A stretch of 64,000 nt of DNA. Source: Streptomyces sp. B1I3. GTDB taxonomy: Bacteria > Actinomycetota > Actinomycetes > Streptomycetales > Streptomycetaceae. A model generated the notes under the pieces. That model did not search any database. It had not been told where the DNA came from and worked only from the letters and a program-made list of their open reading frames with translations. The first letter of the stretch is position 1; the number at the start of each line of letters is the position of its first letter. The stretch covers positions 682,001 to 746,000 of the forward strand of contig NZ_JAUSYD010000001.1 in the NCBI RefSeq assembly GCF_030816615.1, in the 5' to 3' direction. This document shows, piece after piece, positions 16,715 through 26,500 of the stretch. The position numbers and the translations under genes are program-made.

Positions 16715-16739
16715 GCGGTGATCGCCACCTGATCACCGC
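16715..16739. terminator. Hairpin after the DUF3662-ParA gene
   Basis: GCGGTGATC (16715-16723) and GATCACCGC (16731-16739), perfect 9-bp arms, loop GCCACCT. Located 58 bases beyond the ParA stop on the minus strand and upstream of the transglycosylase-like gene, so readthrough may be limited. Confidence 0.5.
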
Positions 16740-16796
16740 CCACCACCGCGACCACGGGAAGAGGTATCCACACACCCGAGGCCGGAAGCGCAGCGC

Positions 16797-19061
16797 TCAG
16801 CCCCAGGCGGGGGCCGAGAAGACGCTGGCCGAGTTGTACCCCGAGTGCGGGAGGGCGGGCCAGCCGGCGGGTTCGTGCTGGGTACGGTGGAAGTCCGCGG
16901 CCACCAGCGTGGCCAGGTTGAAGTACGCCTCACGGGTCTGCGGCCTCATCTTGGCCAGGTCGACCTCCGCCCCCGCAGAGAGGTGCTCGTCGAAGGGGAC
17001 GACGACCACGCCACGGCAGCGAGCACGGAAGTGAGCGACGACGTCGTCCAGCTTGATGATCTTGCTCATCTTGCGGGCTTCGGACACCACGGTGATGCTT
17101 CTCTGGACCAGGTCCGCGTAGCCGTGGGCGTTGAGCCAGTCCAGGGTGGTACTCGCACTCGCGGCGCCGTCCACGCTGGACGTGGCGACGACGATCAGCT
17201 GATCGGCAAGGTCGAGCACGCCGCCCATGGCGCTGTGGAGCAGACCGGTGCCTGAATCCGTGAGGATGATCGGGTAGTGCTGTCCGAGGCAGCCGACCAC
17301 CTGGCGGTAGTCCTCGTCGTTGAACGCGGTGGAGAGGGCGGGGTCCACATCGTTGGCGAGGACCTCCAGGCCGCTCGGTGCCTGCGACGTGTAGCGGCGT
17401 ACCGCCATGTAGTTGGGGAGGTTGGGGATATCCGCCACCAAGTCGCGGATGGTCGCGCTCGTCTCCCTGCGCACCCGGCGACTGAGCGTGCCGGCGTCGG
17501 GGTTGGCGTCGATGGCCACGACCCGGTCCTGGCGCTCGGTCGCGAGCATCGAGCCCAGGGCGGTCGTGGTGGTGGTCTTGCCCACTCCGCCCTTCAGGCT
17601 GATGACGGCAATCTTGTAGCAGTCCATCACCGGGGTGCGGAGCACGGCCAGCTTCTGCTGCCGTGCCCGTTCGGCGCTTTTCCCGCCGATACGCAGCTTC
17701 TTGAGACTGCCTCGTACGCCGCCGTCCTGGTTGCGGAGGAGACGGTCGGAGGAGAGCTCGACCGAAGAGCTCTGCCCCAATGCGCCACCCTGCCCTGCGG
17801 AAGGCGCATAGGCGGCTCGCGGCCGGTGGTTGACCGGCGGACCATCGACGAACCGTGACGGCTGGTGTCCCCCGGCGTACGGGCGTGACGAACCGGCCTC
17901 GCCTGTGGCGTAGGCTGCCGACGCGCCGGCAGGCGCCTGTGGCCGGAATTCACCGGGCATCATGTCGTCGGCTGTCCGTGTCAACGGCCGCGCGTCCCTC
18001 GGTACGGCGTTCTCGGACTCGTTCACGGCATACCGGTCCTGTGCTCTGTGGCCTCCGGAGACATCCATACCGTCCCGGCTCCCCTCAGGCACAGGGCCAC
18101 CCATGCTGAATTCACTGCCGTTCGTCATACTGTTCGATCCTTTCGATGATCTTGAGGAGTTCTTGGATACGGCCTCGGCGCGTCGGTGACTTGATGCTTC
18201 CGCCATCGATCTACCGTGTTCCTGTGGTCGGCGGCTCGAGTCCTCGCGGGAGCGGGCCTGGACGGCAGACGCAGAAAACTGGGGCTCGTCGGCAGTGAGC
18301 CACTGCTGGGCTTCGGAGACCACACCGTTCGACCTGCCGGTCCCAGCCGGAGGGCCGTCGAAGGGCATGACCTCAAGCCTGCGCGGGCGACTCAGTGGTC
18401 CGTGCCCGGAGGGGAGCAGCTCGGGAGCGTCCACCCTTTTCGGCCAGGGAGGCTTGACGCTCTGCAGTTGCGGCGGCTTGGCGACTGCGCGGACGTCGCC
18501 TCGGACCAGCATGCCGCTGCTGTCGACCGAGAGTTCGTGCTCTATGAACTGTTGCACGGTGAGCACCCGCTTACCCGTGCTCGAGGGAGACGGTGGTCGC
18601 CTCAAGGTCATGGCCTGTCCGTGGCCGCCCCACTCGCGTGCCGCCAAGGCGCGGCGCTCGGCGGTCTCCATGGCGTGCTGGACGTCAGGCGGGATCTCGA
18701 TCCGGCTCCTCACCCGGTACCGCCCGGTCGCCAGGTCGTCCGAGCACTGCAACTGGACCTTCAGAGGGCCCACGAAGGAGTAGTGCTGAGACTCGGTGTA
18801 CTCGCGCACCTTCTCGACCAGCTCTTCACCGAGCATCAGCAGACACGTACTGTGCAAGGCGTGATCGTCGGGGTTGAGCTCGATCACGAAGCTGTTGGGC
18901 ACAACAGTGCGGTTCTGGTTCCAGATCCTGGCGTTGACGTCACACTCACGCCGGAGCGCACCGACGAATTCCAACGGCTGCACCGCAGACTTGAACGCTT
19001 TGGCGAAGGCGCCGTTGACCCACGCCTCGAAGCGCTGCTCCAACTTGTTCAGCGTTCCCAC
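16797..19061 (-). CDS. FhaA-type DUF3662 domain fused to ParA/MinD-like ATPase
   Basis: 754 residues. Residues 1-122 match DUF3662, the N-terminal domain of FhaA ([45 protein letters not shown]). Residues ~150-478 are a Ser/Gly/Pro-rich, probably disordered linker. Residues ~479-754 are a ParA/MinD ATPase with deviant Walker [26 protein letters not shown] and VVPFDEHL, closest in feel to the EspI-like ATPases of type VII secretion loci. The FHA domain normal in FhaA is absent. GTG 19061 is chosen because GGAAGG lies 6 bases upstream; the frame extends 17 codons further without a ribosome site. No ESX genes are nearby. Likely a cell-pole or envelope organiser; inference. Confidence 0.9.
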   Translation of the reverse strand: MGTLNKLEQRFEAWVNGAFAKAFKSAVQPLEFVGALRRECDVNARIWNQNRTVVPNSFVIELNPDDHALHSTCLLMLGEELVEKVREYTESQHYSFVGPLKVQLQCSDDLATGRYRVRSRIEIPPDVQHAMETAERRALAAREWGGHGQAMTLRRPPSPSSTGKRVLTVQQFIEHELSVDSSGMLVRGDVRAVAKPPQLQSVKPPWPKRVDAPELLPSGHGPLSRPRRLEVMPFDGPPAGTGRSNGVVSEAQQWLTADEPQFSASAVQARSREDSSRRPQEHGRSMAEASSHRRAEAVSKNSSRSSKGSNSMTNGSEFSMGGPVPEGSRDGMDVSGGHRAQDRYAVNESENAVPRDARPLTRTADDMMPGEFRPQAPAGASAAYATGEAGSSRPYAGGHQPSRFVDGPPVNHRPRAAYAPSAGQGGALGQSSSVELSSDRLLRNQDGGVRGSLKKLRIGGKSAERARQQKLAVLRTPVMDCYKIAVISLKGGVGKTTTTTALGSMLATERQDRVVAIDANPDAGTLSRRVRRETSATIRDLVADIPNLPNYMAVRRYTSQAPSGLEVLANDVDPALSTAFNDEDYRQVVGCLGQHYPIILTDSGTGLLHSAMGGVLDLADQLIVVATSSVDGAASASTTLDWLNAHGYADLVQRSITVVSEARKMSKIIKLDDVVAHFRARCRGVVVVPFDEHLSAGAEVDLAKMRPQTREAYFNLATLVAADFHRTQHEPAGWPALPHSGYNSASVFSAPAWG

Positions 19062-19619
19062 TGTCAGCCTTCCAGTACGGATCGCCCGCCATCTGAGCGA
19101 AAGTGCATTCACTGACTGGGTCTCTTTAGCCAGGTTTCGCCCATTTCTGCGGTGTGTCTGCGAGATTCACTCATTCGTCTCCGGAGTCGCCCTCTTCGGC
19201 CCATGCGAATGCCGACGAACCGACACCTGAGCGAACACGACGCGCGCAGCCCAGGCGGGGTCACCCGGATCGCAGGAGCGACCGTCAACCGCCCGTAGCA
19301 CCCGGCCGGCACGGCCTCACCCGAAGCCCGGGCCCGGCCGTGCCACCGAGTGGTGGACGCGGCGCGGCCGGGGCCCGAGGTGAGGCCTGTCTTCTTTCCC
19401 CGAACCGCCGTGGCACCACGTGGCGCCATTTTGCGCGGGATGGCGCCAGCGGGCGCCACTCCGCGCATCCAGGGGGCCCTACAGCCTGCTTTGCATCACA
19501 GCGGACGCGGCTCTTCTCATCGCGTTTTCGCAGATGAGGAGACTCGCTGGGGCTCAGACCCCCACCTGCGAGCCACCCGGGGCTTGCATGTGGCGTCACA
19601 CTGGTGCCATTATGGCGTC
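19062..19619. other. Divergent promoter region with a periodic motif array
   Basis: 558 bases between the DUF3662-ParA gene and the RHH-protein operon. Holds the TGGCGCCA array at 19411-19457, and GCCAT-T-ATGGC (19606-19616), a palindrome ending 3 bases before the RHH start codon, with TGGCGTCA repeated at 19591-19598 and 19613-19620. No gene recognised. Confidence 0.55.
19411..19457. promoter_or_regulatory. Ten-base-periodic TGGCGCCA repeat array
   Basis: Successive 10-base steps start TGGCACCA (19411), TGGCGCCA (19421), TTGCGCGG (19431, degenerate), TGGCGCCA (19441) and GGGCGCCA (19451). Each intact unit is itself a palindrome. One-helical-turn spacing places all sites on one face of the DNA, as for a cooperatively bound regulator. 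It lies 160-210 bases before the RHH operon. Confidence 0.6.
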
Positions 19620-20138
19620 ATGGACCTCACCCCGTATGTCGACACCCTCCGGCGGGAACTCGCGGTGGCCGCCGAGGCCGGCGGAGACGATGCCCGCGCG
19701 CTGGCAGAGCGGCTCACCGCTCCCCTGGAGTCGGCGGCCCGGCTGACCCTGCTCAATGTGCTCTCGGCCGCTATGGACGAGGTCACCCGCGAACTCGCTC
19801 CCGGGTCGGTCGACGTACGGCTGCGCGGGCTCGACCCCGATTTCGTGGTGACGCCGCCGCCCACCGGCGGCGACGCCCCCGCGGAGCCGGCCACATCCGT
19901 CGAACCGTTCAGGGCCTCGGCCCCGGCCGATGGCGACGAGGGCGGCACGGCCCGCGTCAACCTGCGTCTGCCGGCTCACCTCAAGGCCCGCGCCGAGGAG
20001 GCCTCGGCCCGCGAGGGTCTGTCGGTCAACGCGTGGCTGGTGCGTGCTGTGTCGGCCGCGGTCGACGGTGACACCCGGCCGCGTACGACGGAGAAGGCCC
20101 GGACCGTCGGACAGAGCTTCACGGGCTGGGTGCGCTGA
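19620..20138 (+). CDS. HicB-like / ribbon-helix-helix DNA-binding protein
   Basis: 172 residues. An N-terminal helical domain (MDLTPYVDTLRRELAVAAEA, ~1-65) is joined by an Ala/Pro-rich linker to a C-terminal ribbon-helix-helix at ~111-148 (ARVNLRLPAHLKARAEEAS, then EGLSVNAWLVRAV), like the C-terminal part of HicB antitoxins. No HicA toxin is adjacent. ATG 19620 immediately follows the palindrome GCCAT-T-ATGGC, so there is little room for a leader and autoregulation is likely. First gene of a four-gene run with a DUF4097 protein and an ABC exporter. Confidence 0.8.
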   Translation: MDLTPYVDTLRRELAVAAEAGGDDARALAERLTAPLESAARLTLLNVLSAAMDEVTRELAPGSVDVRLRGLDPDFVVTPPPTGGDAPAEPATSVEPFRASAPADGDEGGTARVNLRLPAHLKARAEEASAREGLSVNAWLVRAVSAAVDGDTRPRTTEKARTVGQSFTGWVR

Positions 20139-20221
20139 CCGCGCGCCCGTCCGCACCACTTCCCCTGTACGCGTTCCCTCCGAGCGGGGACGCCCTGAAG
20201 ACCCAAGAGGACGGGACAGCC

Positions 20222-21064
20222 ATGCCTTCTTTCGACACCCCCGAACCGATCTCGGCAACGGCGCACGTGGAAGCCGGTTCGATCCAGTTCACCGCGGGCG
20301 ACCGTAGCGACACCGTGGTCGAGGTGAGGCCCCGCGACCCGAAGCGGGAGCTGGACGTACGGGCGGCGGAACAGACCGAGGTCGCCTGCGCGAGCGGCGC
20401 CCTGACCGTCAGGACGCCCAAGCCCAATCTGTTCGGCCGCACCGGCATCGTCGACGTGACGGTCGAACTGCCCACGGGCTCGCGCATCGACATGACCGGC
20501 GCCTGGGCCCAGGTGCTCGGCGAGGGCCGGCTCGGCGAGGTCCGTGTGAAGACCTCGTCCGGCGACGTCCGCTTGGAGACGACCGGGCCGTTGAAGCTGA
20601 CCGCGTCGCACGGCTCGCTCAGCGTGGACCGGGTCGAGGGCACGGCCGAGATCACCACCAGCTCCGGCAGCCTGCGCGTCGGCCTCGTGAACGGCCCCGC
20701 CGTCCTGAAGAACTCACACGGCACCACGACCGTCGGCGCCGCGACCGGTGAGCTGCGGGTGAGCGGCGCCAACGGTGACATCGAGATCCGGCGAGCCGAG
20801 GACTCGGTCACCGCCACCACCGCTCACGGCGCCCTGCGCGTCGGCGAAGTAACCCGGGGAACAATCCAGTTGGAAACGTCCTACGGGGCCATCGAGGTCG
20901 GCGTCCGCGAGGGCACGGCCGCCTGGCTCGACGTCAGTTCGGGCTCCGGCCAGGTCCGCAACACACTCACCGCGTCCGAGCCCCCGACGAGGACCGCGGA
21001 CACCGTCAAGGTGCGCGCCCGCACCCGGCACGGCAATATCGACATCCGCCGCGCCAAGGCCTGA
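20222..21064 (+). CDS. DUF4097 family beta-helix protein
   Basis: 280 residues, almost entirely short beta strands with repeated patterns such as S-S-G-D-V-R-L-E-T, ASHGSLSVDRVEG, TTSSGSLRVGLV, NSHGTTTVGAATG, TAHGALRVGEV, TSYGAIEVGV and RHGNIDIRR, one repeat per ~18-20 residues. This is the repeating unit of the DUF4097 beta-helix. No signal peptide. GAGGACGGGACAGCC precedes ATG. It sits 83 bases after the RHH gene and before the ABC exporter genes; the order is one I recall as recurrent in Streptomyces. Molecular role unknown. Confidence 0.88.
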   Translation: MPSFDTPEPISATAHVEAGSIQFTAGDRSDTVVEVRPRDPKRELDVRAAEQTEVACASGALTVRTPKPNLFGRTGIVDVTVELPTGSRIDMTGAWAQVLGEGRLGEVRVKTSSGDVRLETTGPLKLTASHGSLSVDRVEGTAEITTSSGSLRVGLVNGPAVLKNSHGTTTVGAATGELRVSGANGDIEIRRAEDSVTATTAHGALRVGEVTRGTIQLETSYGAIEVGVREGTAAWLDVSSGSGQVRNTLTASEPPTRTADTVKVRARTRHGNIDIRRAKA

Positions 21065-21124
21065 GCGCCACACCCCCCGACCGGCCCGTTCCCACCCACT
21101 TCAGCCCTCGAAACGGAGAGCTCC

Positions 21125-22128
<1,004 letters not shown>

Positions 22129-22132
<4 letters not shown>

Positions 22133-22917
22133 GCACCCTCCCCCTCGCCGTGCGCGACTCCTCCACCATGCTGCGCCGCAACCTCCTGCACGCCCGCCGC
22201 TACCCCTCCCTCACCCTCAACCTGCTCCTCACCCCCGTCATGCTCCTGCTGCTCTTCGTCTACATCTTCGGCGACACCATGAGCAGCGGCGTCGGGGACG
22301 GTGCCGGCCGCTCCGAGTACCTCGCGTATCTCGTCCCCGGCATCCTGCTCATGACCATCGGCGGCACCACGATCGGCAGCGCGGTGTCCGTCGCCATGGA
22401 TATGGCCGAGGGCATCATCGCCCGCTTCCGCACCCTTGCCATCCACCGTGCGTCGGTACTGATCGGGCACGTCGTCGGCAGCGTGCTCCAGTGCGTGATG
22501 AGCGTGATCCTCGTCGGGACCGTCGCCGTGGCCATCGGCTTCCGGTCCACGGACGCCACCGCCCTGGAATGGATTCTCGCGGTCGGGCTCCTCATGCTCG
22601 TCTCCCTGGCATTCACCTGGATCGCGGTCGGTATGGGCCTGTCCAGCGCGAACGCCGAGGCAGCCAGCAACAATGCGATGCCGTTGCTGGTCCTGCCGCT
22701 CCTGTCCAGCGCCTTCGTGCCGGTCGACGCGATGCCGGGCTGGTTCCAGCCGATCGCCGAGTACCAGCCCTTCACCCCCGCCATCGAGACCCTGCGCGGC
22801 CTGCTCCTCGGGACCGAGATCGGCAACAACGGGTGGCTCGCCCTCGCCTGGTGCCTGGGCCTGACCGTACTCGGCTACCTCTGGTCGACCGCACTGTTCA
22901 ACCGCGACCCGAAGTAG
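22129..22917 (+). CDS. DrrB-like ABC transporter permease
   Basis: 262-residue ABC-2 type membrane subunit. About six membrane segments: SLTLNLLLTPVMLLLLFVYI (~28-47), YLVPGILLMTIGGTTI, VLQCVMSVILVGTVAVAIG, ILAVGLLMLVSLAFTWIAVG, NAMPLLVLPLLSSAFVPV, and LALAWCLGLTVLGYLW. The motif AEYQPFTPAIETLRGLLLG is typical of this family. Start codon overlaps the ATPase stop. Last gene of the RHH-DUF4097-ABC run. Confidence 0.92.
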
Positions 22918-23140
22918 AAGCCAGGCCGGCGACAGCCCTCGGGCCGCGGTCCCCGTCTCGCCCCACCAGGGCGGTGTACTCCGACGCCGGACGTAGACGT
23001 ACGCCGCCCCTCGGCATGCGGCGAATGCCCAGGCGGTGTCCGCCACGCGCCGGTCATACCGCTGGGACGGAAGGCGCAGCAGGGGCGGCGCCGTCGACGG
23101 TGAAGGCGGGGAGTGGCGGTCTCTTCCGTACCCTGGGGGC

Positions 23141-24046
23141 ATGCGTATGCGCCCCACCCTCAGCTGGACCCCTACCGAGGTCCTCCTCCCGGGCACCACG
23201 GATCTGGGGCCGGTCACCGACGCCCTGGGCGCCGGCGGTGTGCTGGTACTCAGCGGAGCGGGCATCTCCACGGAATCAGGCATCCCGGACTACCGGGGCG
23301 AGGGTGGGAGCCTGAGCCGGCACACCCCGATGACCTACCAGGACTTCACCGGCGGTGCCCAGGCCCGGCGCCGGTACTGGGCACGCAGCCACCTGGGCTG
23401 GCGCACCTTCGGCCGTGCCCGCCCCAACGCCGGGCACCGGGCCCTGGCCGCGTTCGAGCGCCACGGCCTGCTCTCCGGGGTGATCACCCAGAACGTCGAC
23501 GGCCTGCACCAGGCCGCCGGCAGCGAGGGCGTCGTGGAGCTCCACGGAAATCTGAACCGGGTCGTGTGCCTCTCCTGCGGCGCCTACAGCCCACGCCCCG
23601 AACTTGCCCAGCGGCTGGAGAGGGCCAATGCGGGATTCGACCCGGTGGCCGCCGCTGTCAACCCGGACGGTGACGCCGACCTCACCGACGACCAGGTCGG
23701 GGACTTCCGCGTCGTGCCCTGCGCACTCTGCGGTGGCATTCTCAAACCGGACGTGGTGTTCTTCGGCGAAGCCGTACCCCCGCAGCGTGTCGAGCACTGC
23801 CGCGAACTGGTCCACGAGGCGTCCTCCCTGCTGGTCCTGGGGTCCTCACTGACCGTGATGTCCGGGCTCCGGTTCGTCCGCCAGGCTGCCCAGGCCGGAA
23901 AACCCGTTCTGATCATCAATCGGGACCCGACCCGGGGTGACCGGCATGCCCTCACCCGCATCACGCTCCCCCTGGGCACTGCGCTCACCACCCTGACCAG
24001 CCTGCTCGGCATACCCTGCGACGACGAGGCAGCAGAACCCGGATGA
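23141..24046 (+). CDS. Sir2-family NAD-dependent protein deacetylase
   Basis: 301-residue sirtuin. Complete motif set: G-A-G-I-S (39-43), TQNVDGLH (116-123), catalytic His in E-L-H-G-N (135), zinc ligands C143/C146 and C194/C197, G-S-S-L (234) and I-N-R. It removes acyl groups from lysines, releasing nicotinamide. ATG 23141 (or the ATG two codons on) lies after a weak CTGGGGG. Single gene with no acetyl-CoA synthetase or acetyltransferase neighbour, so its substrates cannot be deduced here. Confidence 0.93.
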   Translation: MRMRPTLSWTPTEVLLPGTTDLGPVTDALGAGGVLVLSGAGISTESGIPDYRGEGGSLSRHTPMTYQDFTGGAQARRRYWARSHLGWRTFGRARPNAGHRALAAFERHGLLSGVITQNVDGLHQAAGSEGVVELHGNLNRVVCLSCGAYSPRPELAQRLERANAGFDPVAAAVNPDGDADLTDDQVGDFRVVPCALCGGILKPDVVFFGEAVPPQRVEHCRELVHEASSLLVLGSSLTVMSGLRFVRQAAQAGKPVLIINRDPTRGDRHALTRITLPLGTALTTLTSLLGIPCDDEAAEPG

Positions 24047-24617
24047 GGTCGGCTGCGGAAGGGTGCCGCCGGGGAGTCCGTCCCCGCTCCTCCCCGGGCC
24101 GACGTGATCCGAGGCACCGAGCCTGACCCGCTCGCAGCGCCTGGTCCGTCCCGACCCGCCTTCCTCTACGAGGGGGACGGGGTCGGAGACGCCCCGGATC
24201 CGGCACGGCTGCACTTCTCCGGGCACGCGCTCTCCCCCACGCCGAGCAACAGCCTGGGGCCCCGGCCGTCCCGCGGGTGGTGGCCTGACGCCGGTCCGAG
24301 GTGGCACAGGGCGGTCCGTCGACCCGCGGGCCAGTCTCGTCGGAGGGCTGCAAGGTGCCGTCGGCGTGCTGCTGCTCCAGGTCCTGGACGGCGGCGGGGG
24401 TGACGGGCCAGGACTCGTGGCCGCGGAGGCCGGTGGCGGTGGCCACGGCGATGAGGGTCGGCTCCGCTCCGGCCGCGTGCTTGCCTGTGTCGGTCAGGGC
24501 AGCGCTCCACGTGCGGCCCGCGAACGCCGGTGATTTCACCGATGGCGTCCGCGCCACGCCCCCCGACTCTTGTGGGGTCAGGCACCCGCATCCCCGCATC
24601 CCCCTCAGGAGTGCTCC
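24047..24617. other. Intergenic region with a possible minus-strand gene remnant
   Basis: 571 bases between two same-strand genes. On the minus strand, 24539 down to about 24330 reads VKSPAFAGRTWSAALTD, then IAVATATGLRGHESWPVTPA and AVQDLEQQHADGTLQ with strongly G/C third positions, unlike the other frames. It has no ribosome site and loses protein character beyond, so it may be a decayed gene. No family recognised. Confidence 0.35.
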
Positions 24618-25370
24618 ATGCGTCGTCGTTCCCCCCGCCGGCTTCTCGGCGTTCTCGCGACGAGCCTCGCGGTCGCGTTCACCCTGTTCTCCTCGGCATC
24701 GACGGCCGGCGCAGCCCAGACGACCACCGCCACGGCCGCCTCGACGTCACGGGCCGCCGACGCTGCCGCTCAGCCGCTGTCGACCAGCACGCCGGTCGTC
24801 TTCGTCCACGGGTACACCGGCAACGCCTCCAACTGGGTCACCGCCATGAGTGTCTTCCAGCTGAACGGCTGGTCCAGCTCCAAGCTCTTCGCGTACGAGT
24901 ACAACTCCTACGGCAACAACATCACCAACGCCCAGGGCCTGGCCTCCTTCGTCAACAACGTGAAGTCCCGGACCGGCGCGAGCAAGGTCGCGATCGTCAA
25001 TCACTCGATGGGCGGCCTCGTCAGCCAGTACTACCTGAAGGTGCTGGGCGGCAACACCAGCGTCAGCCACCTCGCCTCGATCGCGGGCGCCAACCACGGG
25101 ACCACGTTCGCCGGCGCCTGCCTGATGTACACGACCTGCCAGCAGATGTACCCGGGCTCGTCGTTCATCTCCCAGATCACCGCAGGTGACGAAACGCCGG
25201 GAGCCACCAAGTACGCGACCTGGTACTCGGCGTGCGACGGCGTCATCCTCCCGTACACCAGCACCCGGCTGAACGGCGCGACGAACAACAACGTGGTCTG
25301 CCAGACCCACATCGGGTACCTGGCCGACACGCTCGTGCTGGGCCAGGTCGCGCGCTTCGTCGCCTCCTGA
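24618..25370 (+). CDS. Secreted lipase, class 2 / EstA type
   Basis: 250 residues. Signal peptide ~1-33 (RRRSPRRLL, hydrophobic core, cleavage near STAGAA-Q). Alpha/beta-hydrolase core V-F-V-H-G-Y (62-67, oxyanion region), nucleophile elbow N-H-S-M-G-G with Ser130, Asp in SACDGVILP (207) and His in CQTHIGYL (231) complete the triad. Compact size matches the PF01674-type lipases of Bacillus and Streptomyces. AGGAG lies 8 bases before ATG. Exported ester hydrolase for nutrient scavenging. A 14-bp terminator follows. Confidence 0.92.
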   Translation: MRRRSPRRLLGVLATSLAVAFTLFSSASTAGAAQTTTATAASTSRAADAAAQPLSTSTPVVFVHGYTGNASNWVTAMSVFQLNGWSSSKLFAYEYNSYGNNITNAQGLASFVNNVKSRTGASKVAIVNHSMGGLVSQYYLKVLGGNTSVSHLASIAGANHGTTFAGACLMYTTCQQMYPGSSFISQITAGDETPGATKYATWYSACDGVILPYTSTRLNGATNNNVVCQTHIGYLADTLVLGQVARFVAS

Positions 25371-25392
25371 CCATCGCGCGGCACCCACGTGT

Positions 25393-25425
25393 CCCGTCCC
25401 CGGCATCACACATGCCGGGGACGGG
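25393..25425 (+). terminator. Terminator of the lipase gene
   Basis: CCCGTCCCCGGCAT (25393-25406) and ATGCCGGGGACGGG (25412-25425), perfect 14-bp stem with loop CACAC, 23 bases after the lipase stop. Confidence 0.8.
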
Positions 25426-25624
25426 GCATGTATGACGCCCGGGCACCGCTCGGCACGGGGCAGGTGCGCGCGACCCCGGCCCCGTCGTGATGCCGCCCGA
25501 CCCGCGTCACGGCCATGACGTGGGACGGGCAGGCCTCATGTGCCGGCGCCCGCTCCGCGCGCGTCGGAACCGGTGCCTCTTCGAGGTACGGAAAGGGCTG
25601 CCAATTGCGCACGCACCCGCCTGC

Positions 25625-26017
25625 CTACTGCGGCTCGGTCGCGATCTGGATCAGGTTGCCGCAGGTGTCGTCGAGTACCGCGGTGGTCACGGGGCCCATT
25701 TCCAAGGGCTCCTGAGTGAAGTGGACACCCAGGCCACGCAGGCGCTCGTACTCCGCCTTCACGTCATCGACGGCGAACTGGGCGAGCGGGATGCCGTCCT
25801 CGACGAGCGCGTCGCGGTAGGTCTTGACGGCCGGGTGGCCCGCGGGTTCGAGGAGGAGTTCGGTGCCGTCGGGCTCGTCGGGCGAGACGACGGTCAGCCA
25901 TCGGTCCTTCTCGCCCAGCGGGACGTCGTGCTTCTTCACGAAGCCGAGGATCCCGGTGTAGAACTGTTCGGCCTTGGCCTGGTCGTCGACGAAGACGCTG
26001 GTCAGATGGACTTTCAT
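25625..26017 (-). CDS. Glyoxalase/bleomycin-resistance (VOC) family protein
   Basis: 130 residues, two beta-alpha-beta-beta-beta repeats: first MKVHLTSVFVDDQAKAEQF with YTGILGF, second AQFAVDDVKAEYERLRGLGV ending AVLDDTCGNLIQIA. Metal-ligand positions are degenerate (His4 and the final Glu-like site replaced), so activity is uncertain. GGAGGAGAG precedes ATG. Its start overlaps the stop of the ArsR gene (ATGA at 26014-26017), so the two are translationally coupled and controlled together. Confidence 0.9.
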   Translation of the reverse strand: MKVHLTSVFVDDQAKAEQFYTGILGFVKKHDVPLGEKDRWLTVVSPDEPDGTELLLEPAGHPAVKTYRDALVEDGIPLAQFAVDDVKAEYERLRGLGVHFTQEPLEMGPVTTAVLDDTCGNLIQIATEPQ

Positions 26018-26319
26018 GGGGCGCTCTCCTCCGGTTCGGATACGTCGGGCACAGGCCATCGTTCGGCGATCTGCCGCAGCGGGGCCGTGTTCAGGTCATG
26101 GAACTTGTAGCGGCCCTCTCGCCTGGTCCCCACGAGCCCAGCGGCCTCCAGAAGGGCGAGGTGCTGGGAAACCGCCTGGCGCGAGATGCCGAGCTGGTGC
26201 TTCATGCTCAGCCGCGAGCAGATCTCGAACAGCGTCTGTCCGGACTTCTCCGCGAGCTCGTCGAGGATGGTGCGGCGAGTGGGGTCGGCCAGGGCTTTGA
26301 AAAGGTCGTCGGCCACCAC
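26014..26319 (-). CDS. ArsR family winged-helix repressor
   Basis: 101 residues. Helix-turn-helix ALADPTRRTILDELAEKSG then HQLGISRQAVSQHLALLEAAGLV and wing R-R-E-G-R-Y-K-F-H. No cysteine pair for metal sensing is present (the one Cys is in EICSRLS), so it is of the non-metal, autorepressing type often paired with VOC or SRPBCC genes. GTG start at 26319, next to GAGG; GTG at 26316 is an alternative. An 11-bp palindrome begins five bases upstream of the start codon and is the obvious operator. Confidence 0.9.
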   Translation of the reverse strand: MVADDLFKALADPTRRTILDELAEKSGQTLFEICSRLSMKHQLGISRQAVSQHLALLEAAGLVGTRREGRYKFHDLNTAPLRQIAERWPVPDVSEPEESAP

Positions 26320-26323
26320 CTCA

Positions 26324-26351
26324 TGATAGGCAAGCTAACACTTGCCTATCA
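26324..26351. promoter_or_regulatory. ArsR operator, 11-bp inverted repeat
   Basis: TGATAGGCAAG (26324-26334) and CTTGCCTATCA (26341-26351), perfect, spacer CTAACA. Directly upstream of the ArsR start codon and likely overlapping its promoter. Assignment by position. Confidence 0.85.
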
Positions 26352-26405
26352 AGTGGAAGCGCTGTGCGCCCCGACCTCTGGTTGATCGTCCGGAAGCATG
26401 CTCTC

Positions 26406-26454
26406 GTGCCCGCGTGCCCGACGGAGCCTGTGAGCCGTCAGGACGCGCGGGCAC
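26406..26454. terminator. Terminator-like hairpin downstream of ECF42 gene
   Basis: GTGCCCGCG (26406-26414) and CGCGGGCAC (26446-26454), with an inner GACGG/CCGTC pairing. It lies 47 bases beyond the sigma-factor stop on the minus strand and before the ArsR operator. Confidence 0.55.
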
Positions 26455-26500
26455 CTGGGTGCACTCACCGCTTCGGCCTCACCTACCTGGCGTTCTCCGG

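Noticed and set aside
19620..20138. HicAB toxin-antitoxin system
   Set aside because: The protein has a HicB-like RHH domain but no HicA-type double-stranded RNA-binding toxin is adjacent on either side.
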